Assembly: GCA_016802295.1 (NCBI GenBank) | Contig: JAESIW010000020.1 | Location: 3,871,302 to 3,935,301 of the forward strand | Source: Brachionus rotundiformis | Lineage: Eukaryota; Rotifera; Eurotatoria; Ploima; Brachionidae | Length of the DNA: 64,000 bases | Direction: 5' to 3' | Shown: positions 12,043 through 23,665 of the stretch, one piece after another | Layout of the letters: the number at the start of each line of letters is the position of its first letter | Position numbering within the stretch: the stretch's first letter is position 1 | Notes under the pieces: model-generated | What the model was told of the DNA's origin: nothing | The model's input: the letters and a program-made list of their open reading frames with translations, nothing else | The model's database searches: none | Program-made: the position numbers and the translations under genes

Positions 12043-13823
12043 ATGCGCAAAAGAGATAGAAATTTCGAAGTGTATCGAAAAAGCATTCAGGAACAGGGTG
12101 TTTACAAACAGCCAACTGCATTTGTAATTTTTGGAGCTTCGGTTGGTCCTTGTTTGACCAAATAATTTGTTAATTATTTGCTTACCAAGGGCGATTTGGC
12201 TAAAAAAGAAATTTATCCAAATCTTTTTTGGCTATTTAAGGACCATCTATTGCCCGAAAGCACCATCATTGTCGGCTTTGGTCGTAAAAATTTAGACATC
12301 AAAGAATACCTTAACAAAACAATCATTCACAAAATGAAATTGGAAGAAGATGACCAAAAAATATATGAAATTTTTGTGGATAAAAATTTTTATATTTGTG
12401 GTAATTATAATGATGAGCAAAAGTTTAAAGAGCTTGATTCGCTCATCAAAGAATTGTGTATTGACTTAAATCAAAATTTTCAATGTGGAAATAGAATTTT
12501 TTACTTGGCGGTTCCACCAAAAATTTATCCTGATATTTCTGAAAAAATTGCACTTAATTGCAAAGCTCAAGAGTATTTTAATAATAAAATAAATAAAAAA
12601 ATTAATTAGACTTTCTCAAGACCTTTTTATACTCATCTAGTGCTAGAAAAGCCTTTCGGCAGAGACACAAGCTCTTCAAATGAATTATCTAGTCACTTGA
12701 ATAAGTTTTTTAGTGAAAAAGAAATTTTTAGAATCGATCATTATCTTGGAAAAGAAATGGTGCAATCAATTCTGGCATTTAGATTTGCCAATCAGATATT
12801 TAGACGAATTTGGAACAGAGATTCAATCGAAAGTGTTTTCATTGATTTTAAAGAAAATTTTGGAATTGAGGGTCGAGCTGGCTATTTTGACGAGTATGGC
12901 ATAATAAGAGATGTTGTTCAAAATCATCTTCTTCAAATTTTAACCCTAATAGCCATGGAACAACCTGTTTCAAACTCAGCTGATGCAATTAGGGATGAAA
13001 AAGTGGCTACAAAATTTTTCAAATTAAATAATTTTTTTTTCTTCTGAAAAGGTAAAAGTACTTAAATCGACAGATCCGATTAAAATTGAGGATGTTGTTC
13101 TTGGCCAGTATGTAGCCAACGAAAGAGGAACGCCTGCACAAAAAAAGGCCTATGTTGATGACCCAGGTGTTCCAAATGATTCACTCACTTGTACATTTAC
13201 AACGATGATTTTATATGTCAATAACGAAAGATGGGATGGCGTTCCATTTATTATTTCTGCTGGAAAGGCATTGGATCAAAGCGCTTCAGAGGTTCGGATT
13301 CAGTTCAAACAAGTACCGGGTAATATCTTCAAAAATGCATGTAAAAGAAACGAACTGGTAATCAGAATACAACCAAATGAGTGTATTTATTTAAAAATGC
13401 AAAATAAGCGACCAGGAATGGACTTTATTTTGGAAGAAACTGATCTGGACTTGACTTATGCTGAAAAATATGAGGCAAGTTTTTATAAATAAAATTTTAG
13501 AAAATTTTTAATCGTTTCTTTTTAGGGACTATATTTGCCAAAGGCATATGAAAGATTGCTAATGGATGTTATTTATGGTAGTCAATTAAGTTTTGTAAGA
13601 AATGATGAACTTGAAGAAGCATGGCGAATTTTTACTCCAGTATTACATAAAATAGAATCTGAGCCAGTCCGACCAATATACTACAAGTTTGGAAGGTAAA
13701 ATTTAAAAAAAATGCATTAAAATTGTAATAAAAGTGTAAGTTTCCTTTAGTCAATCGATACCGGAATCAAATGCCTTGATTCATAATAAAGGAAGATATG
13801 CGTTTCAAAGAGAGTGCAAATAG
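12043..13823 (+). CDS. G6PD: Glucose-6-phosphate 1-dehydrogenase
   Basis: Six exons (12043-12141, 12190-12572, 12621-13002, 13052-13474, 13526-13695, 13751-13823) give 509 residues. The enzyme oxidises glucose 6-phosphate with NADP+ in the cytosol, the first step of the pentose phosphate pathway. Seen: coenzyme fingerprint FVIFGASGDLAKK split by intron 1 (residues about 28-39), EKPFGRD at 170-176, and the active-site segment RIDHYLGKE with the catalytic His at about 201. Further on, NRDSIESVFIDFKE, YGIIRDVVQNHLLQ, GLYLPKAYERLLMDV and DELEEAWRIFTP all match the family. The fourth intron starts with GC (GCAAGT) instead of GT. The C-terminus stops at AFQREC-Lys, about ten residues before the usual family tail. 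Introns 1 and 2 are 48 bp each. Confidence 0.95.
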
Positions 13824-15200
13824 ATTTTGTTAAAATTTTCAAGTGACAAAATTTTTCATCATTAAGATTATTTTTATCATTTTTGATTTGTATTCCAACA
13901 CATAAATAAAGAGTACTGTTAATTAAATGATGAAAAATTTCTTAAAAAATTAAATCTTTGTTAAAACTAAAAAACCAAAAAATTTTGACTCTACAAATAC
14001 AAATTATTAAACCTAATGAATATAATTTAATCAATTTAATTTATTTAAAACAATTATTAACAAATTAAATTTTTACTTAATCAATATTTTATTCAAGTTT
14101 AATCATTCTTTTCCAAAACTTAAATAAATTTAATTTTAACCCTTCTTTGACAGGCTTTCGAATATTATTAAGTTAAACAATTGGAGCACTTAGAAATGGT
14201 CGAAGCCATTGGAACCCTCATACGACAAGACTTGGACAAAGACCCGTAGGCGTATGCTCCTGCTATTCAGCTCTTCTGTAGACTACACGAAAGACCACAT
14301 GCACTGAAAACTTCTTTTTTCATCAGGGCTTGAGACCTTGTCTACATGAGCCATTTAGACTAATTTAACTAATGTAACCAATTTAATTAATTTAGCTAAT
14401 TTATTTATTTTATTTTAACTTAGTTTAAAATACTTAAAACATAAATTTTTAAAATTTATAACAAGGTTGAGTAATTCAAATTCAAATTTTTGTCCAGCTA
14501 AAATCTCAAAAATCACGAAAAGATCATTACAGCCTGTTTTCACGAAATTACAAAGATTCTTGTTCTAATAAAAAATATTTTACTAATTGAACAAATTGAT
14601 TTATTTAAATGAATATTTAATAAAAATATAGATTATTGATGGTTTTATTTCTCGAATTCCATATTTTTAATAAGATAAATCATATGTTTTTAAAAAAATT
14701 AATAAAATTAATAAATAAAAAATAAATAAACGTTGTCTTAAAATAATATTTTATAATAAGTGTAACTTCAAATTGCTTCCTTTCTTGTTTTAAATTCTCA
14801 AGATTAAAATTAAGATATAATATAATAATAAACATTTTTTAAGGTTGTTTTGAAAACAATCTATTTTATCTAGAAATCTAAGACACATTTTCAAACCTCA
14901 CCCTAATTAAAAAATTTAAAATTAAAGCAAATTTTAAATTCACATTCATTCTAGAATCAGATTTAATAATTCAATTATTGCTATTCAAATATTTTTTAAA
15001 AGAAGATAAAACCTCAAATTTCTGTTGTTTTTTTAATTAGAATTTAATCTTATAATTTAAACTCAAATTCTTATTTATAATTGTCCATATAATTTAATGT
15101 GATTTTAATGGCATTTTTATCAAAAAATATAAAAAATAAAATACACGTGTGCATTTTATTAGGAACTTAATATTAAGTTCTGTTTTTAAGAGTCTAGATA
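13824..15200. other. Intergenic, with dispersed repeat
   Basis: No gene is supported. The only structured sequence is the dispersed repeat at 14175-14480; the rest is AT-rich spacer leading to the UGGT start. Confidence 0.6.
14175..14480 (+). repeat. Dispersed retroelement-like repeat, copy 1
   Basis: Bases 14302-14480 align by eye with the reverse complement of about 52795-53035: a shared CTTTTTTCAT(C/G)AGGG core, then runs of TTTAACTAA/ACCAATTTA/TTTAGCTAAT and AAATACTTAAAA, ending near GGTTGA(G/A)TAATT. Copy 2 has about 60 extra bases inside. Upstream (14181-14333) a frame with one stop reads MVEAIGTLIRQDLDKDP ... FCRLHERPHALKTSFF, faintly like the end of a Ty3/gypsy integrase. That identity is weak; the shared repeat is the solid part. 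Confidence 0.5.
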
Positions 15201-18200
15201 ATGAACAAATCCACTCGGCTAAAAACAATATTTAATTTTGTCTTTTTGCTGAGCTATGTAACAAATTTGTTTGCTAGCACGTCCATCAAAGAAAAGCACA
15301 TATCGGCGTTGATGTCCGCCAAATGGACTGAAACGCCTTTAGTTCTAGAAACCAGGTATTTTATAAACATATCTATTGTGAATATTTTTATTTTTGAAAA
15401 AAATTAGTGAATTTTTGTATCGTAATAATCCAGACTCATTTTGGAAGTTTGCTTTGGATGTTTCGACAGGTTCAAGCCATTTTTCATCTATTGAATCATG
15501 TAAAACAATATAAATTTATCTAATCTATTTAAATTGAACAAAATAATAATTTTCTTAGTCAATAATGAAACTTATTTTGAGGAAATGATGCAAAAAGCTT
15601 CCACTTTGGTCTCGCCAATGCAGTTTGATTTGCTCAAGCTATCTCTTTCCATACGCACTTATTCACCAGCTATTGAAATGACCAGAAAAGTAGCTAAAAA
15701 TTTAGGTTTTTTATTTTTTAATTATTTTTTTGAAGTTGGCTGAAGATGCTTTAAAAAAATCCAATCAAAATTGTCACACATTTGTTGATGTGAATGGCCA
15801 AGTAACCTGTGACCAAAACAAAATTAGCGAATTAGTTGACGCAGCTGATTTAGAGTAATAAATAATTTTTTTAGAATAAAAATAGAATAAACCTTTATAG
15901 AAATAAGCCATTTGTTTACCAATTTGATAAATTCTATGACTTCAAATCACAATCAAATCAGGCAAATGTGGTGTATGTAATTTTATATGGCCAAGTTGGA
16001 ACATCTGAATTTAGACAATTTCATGAAAAAATAATTCAAATTGGATCACAAAATTCTAAACATTCCATTAGCTACATTCTCAGACATAACTTTTTGCCGA
16101 GTGGAATCAACTCTGAAAAAGTGGCACTGTCCGGTTACGGAGTCGAGTTGGACATTAAAAGTACCGAATACAAGGCCGGTGATGACACCAAAGTGAATGC
16201 CCAAGAGTCAGACAACATCAAAAAAGCAGCCAGCGACGATGATGAAATTCAAGGATTTTTGTTCAATAAACTAAAGCAGTCCAATCCGCACTTGGTCGAA
16301 CGAATAGAAGAATACCACAAACATTTGATTGAGAGTACCCAAGAATTAGCTCCATTGAAAGCGTGGCAAATGCAAGATCTAAGCTTACAAGCAGCTCAAA
16401 GGATTATCGATTCGGAACCAAGCGAAGCGCTTAGCTTAATGGAAGACTTGTCGCAAAACTATCCGATCCGAGCTCGGACTCTGAGCAAAATTCAAGTTAG
16501 AAAAGATTTGAAAAAAGCTCTTAAAAAACAAAGCCAAACATTTGAGTCACTACTTAATCTTGAAGTTGGCTCAGGAGCTCTATTTCTAAATGGTTTAGAT
16601 CTTAATATAGAAACAATAGATATATTCTCTTTAAATTCGGCTTTGAAAAAAGAAGCCAAGTTAATTGAGAGCTTGAGCCAGATAGGACTCAGCTTGGAAC
16701 AAGTTAAAGACCTAATTTATTTGGACATAAGTTCCAAAGCTACCGATTATGGTGTAGACCTAAGAGATACTTCAATTCAGTGGTTGAATGATTTGGAAAA
16801 AGACAAAAAATATGCCTATTGGTCTAAGAGTATACAAGACATCCTAAGACCGACATATCCGGGCATGATTCGGCCCATTGGCAAAAACTTTTTCAATCTT
16901 GTATTTGTTCTAGACCCTGCCAAAGCGGCCTCTAAGTCTTTGATCAGCACGGCCGAGTCATTCTATGTAAACGATATACCGCTGAGGATTGGATTTGTTT
17001 TTGTAACCAATGGTCAAGAAGAAGCTGATGGCAATTCCGATGCCAGCGTGGCTTTGTTTCGAGCTCACAACTACATTAAGGAAAAATCTACCAAGTCAAA
17101 AGCCTTGTCGTTTATAACTGATGTTTATGCCAAGACTCCGAAAGGTTCTGATGTAATGGCCGATCTAGTTATCAAAGAATTCAAGAAAAGATACCCCAAA
17201 GAAAAGAATTTAGATGATGTATTCGGACCTGAATCTTTTTACGACGAAGGTCGCAAGTTAACCATGGAATACTTCAACAAAATAGGTGTTAAATCAATTC
17301 CCAAAGTTTTTATAAATGGTTTTCCACTGAGCGAAAGTGAAATAGAACAAGACGCTTTTGAAGAGTCAGTTCTTACCAAGATAATGCAGTTAACTTCCGA
17401 AATTCAAATGTCTGTGTACAAAGGAGCCATAAGTGATCATACAAATATGATGGACTGGCTCATGTCCAAGGATGTCATTATGCCAAGGCTTAATCCTAGA
17501 ATATTGGCCCAAGAACGGGATTATTTGAACATAAATGAATTGAAAGATGAGCATAAAAAATTTATAAATGATTTTAAGTATTTAGCTGATGATGATAGTG
17601 AAATGCATTTGTTAACTTTGTGGTTGGTATGCGATCCAGACACTGAGCGTGGTAGACAATTGATTTATGACTCAATGAATTATCATGAATCAAGCAAAAT
17701 AAAAACAAAGCTAGCTATATTAATGCAAAAATCTGATGAATCCGATTTAATTAAAAAAATAATTGACTTTTCGTTGAATAATTTGAGCCAAAAATCTGCT
17801 TATAAACTAATTAAAAATGTTTTAAAAGAAAAAAATTTTAACGATCTTAAATCTGGAAAGATAAATTTAAAACAAGTTAAAATAAAAGTAAATTTTTAGA
17901 AAAAAAATACCTGAATAAGTTTAAATTAAATTAAAAATTTACTAAAAAGGATTTAGAGTTTGATGATGAATTTGTTTCTAAAGTATTAGCTCATGATCTT
18001 ACCAGTAAAGTAGAGGAGACAAGACATTTTTTGATCGATTCAACTCCCTTCAAGGATTCAAAGAGCATTGGTCTTTTGGCTAATGGATGGGTTAGGAATT
18101 ATGCCAAAAATTTAATAATTAGTTTTATCTTTATTTAAAAAAAAGATTTTGGGACCATTTGATGAAAATGAATTTTTTATCGATAGTGATTTTAGTTTGT

Positions 18201-20956
18201 TGGAAAATTTTGCCAAAAAAATTGGTCTCAAGCAAATCGAGAACTTGATTAAAAAGTGGCGACCAGAATCATTGGGAAAAGAGTATTTTTAACTTTTTGT
18301 TTGACTATTGATTAATTAAAATTTAATTAAGCATTGATGAAAAAATATTAAAAATGTATTCTATTATTGGAAAATACGGTTCTACTGAAAAAAGAATTCA
18401 ACTACCACAATTAACAAATGGGTAATTTGATTTAATTTTAAAAGATGATTTATTGTTCTTTTGATTTAATAGGGTCGTTAATGTAAAGCCTAAAAAAGAA
18501 AATGATCCTTTTTATGACATGGCATTGGTGATTGACCCATTGACCAGAAATGCTCAAAAAGTTTCCACAATTTTAAAAGCCCTTTCCAAAGTGGCCAATG
18601 TAAATTTAATGATTTATTTCAATTGCAAAGAAAAGCTGTCTGCTCCACCCCTAAAAAGGTAAACTAAAATTTATTATCAAAATTTAAAAAAAATTAATAA
18701 AATGCCATTTAACTCTTAAAATTTAAAAGAAATATTAGGAAAAGAAACAATTAAAATAGTTGTAAGCCCGATTTGAGTAAATTTTAAACAATAAATAAAG
18801 ATAACAGTTGAATAATTTCGAATAATTTTTTACAATAAAACGCTTATTAATAGAATAATATATGTTTTAGATAAAAGTAAATTAGTGTAATTAGCGAATT
18901 AAAAATTTAACACCTTATGTCTTTGCCCGTTGCATTAATAATTGATTTTTTTAAAATAATTTTTAGTTAATTGATTCAGAAAATATAATAAAGTTGTAAA
19001 TTCTTTATACCACAACAAAGTTCTCTTTTAAAATTTTAATCCACTGATTAAATAATCAGATGAAAAAAATTATTTTAGATATTTTCATTGTAAGCTAAAA
19101 TGGTTAATTTAAAGTTTTTAAATAAATCAGCTTTGGTACTTACATCATCTACCATTTATTTAGAATTTCATTCGATGAGTATGTAAATGTAATACATTTC
19201 ATAAATTAAGTGGTCCACACTCAAAATTCTTTATATTATTTATCCCTCAAATCAGGACTAAAAAGATCTAAACATTTTACAAAAATTTAAAAAGCTTCAA
19301 TCTTATTCAAAAACACATAACTTTTTATTAATTAATTTAAAAGTTAATCTACTATAATATATGATACTACTAATGAGTTAAAAGTAAAAATATCTTTTTT
19401 TAAGCTTTTTCCGCTATGTTCTCGAAAGTGAGATAAAATTTTCTGATGGTAAAATAGCCAAACCATATGCATATTTCCACAACATGCCTCAATCGCCAAT
19501 TTTAACATTGAACATTCACTCACCAGAAAGTTGGATGGTCGAAGCAGTCCACTCGCCCTACGATTTAGATAATATTTGTCTCAAAGATATCGACGGTGAC
19601 GGAGCTTATGGTGAATTTGAGCTCGAATACCTGATCATCGAAGGTCATGCTTTTGACATTCTGAGCGGTCAATCTCCCCGAGGTCTTCAATTTATTCTTG
19701 GCACTGACACAACACCGGACATGTACGACACTATTGTTATGGCTAATTTGGGCTATTTCCAGCTAAAAGCTTCGCCTGGCATTTGGATGCTTCAACTGAG
19801 AGAAGGTCGGTCTAAGGACATCTACGAAATAGTCAGTCATGAAAATACTGATTCGGAGACAAAAAGAACACCGATGATAAAAATAGTTATCGAAAGTTTT
19901 GAGGCCAGAGTGATAAAGGTTAAAGTATCCAAAAAGGCTGATAAAATGAGTGAAAACTTATTAGATGAAAAGGAACAAGAGAAAGAGCATTCCATTTGGG
20001 ACAGCATAAATAGTCTGGTTGGCAGCTCGAATGAGGAAACTGGTGACAAAAAAGATAATGTTTTGAATATTTTTTCGGTAGCTTCAGGTCATATGTATGA
20101 ACGTTTGATGCGTATTATGATGTTGACTGTTTTAAAAAATACCAAAGCTAGAGTTAAATTCTGGTTCTTGAAAAACTATTTATCACCACAATTTACCAAA
20201 TTTTTGCCTTATTACGCCCAAGAATACAACTTTGACTATGAACTGGTACAGTACAAGTGGCCAAGATGGCTGCACAGAGAATCCGAAAAGCAGCGCACAA
20301 TCTGGGGATATAAAATATTATTCTTAGACGTATTATTTCCGCTAAATGTGGAAAAAATCATTTATGTTGACGCGGATCAGATTGTGAAAGCAGATTTGAC
20401 CGAGCTGAGAGATTTGGATCTAAAAGGAGCACCGTACGGCTACACTCCTTTCTGTGATTCTCGAAAAGAAATGGAAGGATACAGATTCTGGAAGAGTGGC
20501 TATTGGCAAATGCATCTTGGTCATCGAAAATATCACATTAGTGCTCTTTATGTCGTAGACTTGAAAAAATTTAGAAAAATTGCCGCTGGCGACAGACTAA
20601 GAGGTCAGTACCAGGGATTAAGCCAAGATCCGAACAGTTTGTCCAATTTGGACCAAGATTTGCCAAATAATATGATACATCAGGTTAATATATTTTCTTT
20701 GCCGCAAGAGTGGCTCTATTGTGACACTTGGTGCAGTTCTGACACTCTAAGCAAAGCTAAAACCATCGATCTGTGCAATAATCCAAAGACAAAAGAGCCA
20801 AAACTTGCCGCTGCAGTCAGAATTGTACCTGAATGGAAAGATTTTGATTCAGAAATCAAAAATTTAATGCATAAATGGCAGTCTGGACAGAATGAAACCA
20901 AAAATGATGCTAAACAAGAACCAAATTCAAGCGCCAAACAAAAAGAGGACCTTTAA
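15201..20956 (+). CDS. UGGT1: UDP-glucose:glycoprotein glucosyltransferase (UGGT)
   Basis: Ten exons (15201-15355, 15408-15499, 15559-15689, 15736-15854, 15901-17887, 17950-18090, 18146-18282, 18332-18421, 18473-18658, 19405-20956) join in phase to 1529 residues, near the family's usual size. UGGT is the ER folding sensor that re-glucosylates N-glycans on misfolded glycoproteins so that they rebind calnexin/calreticulin. Seen: N-terminal signal peptide (MNKSTRLKTIFNFVFLLSYV), a long thioredoxin-like sensor region, then the GT24 catalytic domain at about residues 1230-1500 with NIFSVASGHMYER, YKWPRWLH, a DAD metal motif in IIYVDADQIVKADL, and SLSNLDQDLPNNMIHQV. The last four residues, KEDL, resemble an ER retrieval signal. 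Intron 9 is 746 bp, unusually long for this gene. Two UGGT paralogues exist in some animals; which one this matches cannot be told. Confidence 0.96.
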
Positions 20957-21150
20957 TTTATTTGTTATCTATGTTAGTGTATAGGTATAATTTCGATAAG
21001 TGCACTACTAATTTTTTTATCGTAGATTTTTAATTTAATAAATTAATCGAGTAAATTTTATTTTAAAGTTATATTTAAAAGAAGCAGTAACTGGCTTCGT
21101 TGTGGATTGTAGAATTTTGTTTTTTTAATTTTGTTTCAGTTATTCTAAAA

Positions 21151-21826
21151 ATGGTCAAGAAAAACAAAAAATTTAACTACAAAAAAGATTTGAAAAAAAA
21201 ATGGAAGCAATTGAAAGTCAAAAATAACCCAGAGGTTAAAACCGAGCATCTTAAAGAGTTCTGGAATTCGCACAAGTCAATTAAGGCCAATTATGCCGAA
21301 ATGGGCCTAAGCGCTGACCCGAACATTACTTTGGCTATACCAAAAGCAAAAGTTCTGCTCAATCCAGAAATCATGGAAATTTCCAAAGTAAAATTAATTA
21401 AACCCTAACCCTTAAATTAATTGGAGAATTTTTATATTTATTTTTTATCTAAGGCCAAACAGCTAAATGAAGCCCTAAATGAGCCGAAAGAGACTCCTGC
21501 TTTAAAAAAATTGCTATCTGTGGCTAACCAATCTGTCGAAAAGGTTTACAACTTAAATGAAAATGATACATTGTAATTATTGATAATTAATTGGTTTAAA
21601 AATTAATGTTAATAAATTTTTAAGATTTTGTATTTATATGATAGAAAAATATGGCGAAGATTATGAAAAGATGGCCAAAGATTATAAGAATTATTACCAA
21701 GATACTCCTGCTCAAATTAGAAAAAAGATTAATCTTTTTAAAAAATCGAAGGCTTCATATAAAACATATTTAAATGATAAAAAAGCTGGTGTAAACTTTT
21801 TGGATGAACTTGATGAAAAATATTAA
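21151..21826 (+). CDS. NOP16: Nucleolar protein 16 (NOP16)
   Basis: Three exons (21151-21387, 21454-21572, 21625-21826) give 185 residues, the family's normal length. NOP16 is a small basic nucleolar factor needed for 60S ribosomal subunit assembly. Seen: a very basic N-terminus (MVKKNKKFNYKKDLKKKWKQ), a central LKEFWNSHKSIKANYAEMGL segment typical of the family, and a C-terminal part with MIEKYGEDYEKMAKDYKNYY followed by QDTPAQIRKKI. It starts 194 bp after the UGGT stop on the same strand. The ATG at 21151 is preferred over an upstream in-frame start because the family begins with this basic block. Confidence 0.93.
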
Positions 21827-23665
21827 AATAAAATTTTAAAAGGTTAAACTTGTTTTATTATTCTTTAATGTCAATAGATATTTTATAATTTAATTTACTA
21901 TTTTAATTTGATTAAAAGCACAGAAAATGCCATCTATGAAAAAGTTCAATTTAAATTTACTCTTTTTATCATTCTTATAAACATGAAAATCTCGCATTAA
22001 ATACAAATGAGAATGTTGTACCTTATTACTTCAAATGTTTTAGTTTAATTTTTATTTAAATTTTCAGACTTAGCTTTTTAAAAATTTTAGGACTAATTTA
22101 AGTTCATAAGTTAAAATAAAAGTTCCTTTTGTTTTAATTCAACTTACTAAACTATATAAAAATTCTATTGTTATTCTCAAATGGTTTTATAAAACAAAAT
22201 AAATAATTCCAAGAGAATGTATTATTATTATCACCTTATCATATTTGCGGTTTATACTTCAGAGGTTTAACAAGATTTTTTGGAAAAACCAATTTGTGAT
22301 TTTTCCATTTGCTCTTGACTTCTATTGACCATGATCTACTACAAAACTTACCAATAGTTATTGTAAAAAACATATCTAGGGCTAAAAAGATTATTATGCT
22401 AATTATGTTTTAAATTTTTTTATAATAATGATTTAAATTAATAAAAAAATTACTCAATTAATTAATTTGAATTAAGAATCATTTCAAAGTTTTTAGCTTG
22501 TTTTACCAACTAAATAGTTCGAATTGTAAATCTTTATATAAGCAAAAATTGAATACAATTAAAGTTTATCTTTAGTTACACTATTTTATTAATAAAACAA
22601 GTAACTGATAGTTATCTAAAAATTAGGAAATTTTTTTTGTAATAAGGTCAAAATTGTATATTAAGAATTTATTATTTTATTATCAGACCCATTCATTTTT
22701 TAAATAAGCTTAAATAAGTGAGTTTTTTTATCTGTTAAACATTTAAAATTAATTTTTTATTTAATTTAAATATCGAAAATTATCTAGAATTAAATCAGGC
22801 TACTTTTTTTAAAATATCTTAATTCGATAGTTTTACAGAAACTATTTAAAATAATTGTTAAGGATTATTTAAAAGTTTTTTTATCAAATTGATATAAATT
22901 GTAATAAAGTATCACTCTTTTCTAACAATTATAAAAATTAAAAAAAAATTTGTTTATTTATCTTAGATGTGTATTCAAACAAATTTTGACACATATCCAA
23001 ACATTTGTCTATCTATTCTAGGACTGATACCTATAAAATAACATTTAGATGGTCTTAACACATAAATTAAAGAAGGAATTTTTTTAATCTTAGTCTTTTT
23101 CGTACGCCTAAGCTTTGTTTTCAAAGCTTTTTGTTATTTTTTGAATTGTTAAAATAAAATTTTGTACACAAAATATGAGAAAAATAAATTAAATGAAAAA
23201 AAAAATAACACGGTTAAAACGAAATCAATTAATAAAAGCAAATCGGTATTTATTTAAAAATGAGAGGATTTTATGTTAAAAAAAAACTAAATTGTTAAGT
23301 ATTTTGAAAGACTTTGGTTATTTTAAGAGCAGGTCGACTCAAGTTCAATTAATTAAAATATTATTTTAAAATTTCTAATGAAGAAATATTTAATAAAGCT
23401 CTAATCCGTTTGTTTAATTTGAATGCTAAACGAAAAGTTTTTATATTATTATTTTTGCCGCAAATCTCAATGTCACTTAGATATTAAAACAAAATATACA
23501 ACATTAAGGTTAATTAAACAAAAAAGCATAATTTTTGTATAAGACAAAGTTAATCATCATTTTCTTTAAATTTTGTTTTCAATATTATAAAAATTTTAAT
23601 TTTAAACTTTCAAATAATTTCATCAAAGTTTTTTAGGTAATTAAAGGCATGTTTTTAGAACTAAA
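21827..23665. other. Intergenic, no gene seen
   Basis: About 1.8 kb of AT-rich sequence between NOP16 and the SHARK kinase. No frame, RNA gene or repeat could be supported. It may contain the SHARK promoter and 5' untranslated sequence. Confidence 0.6.
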
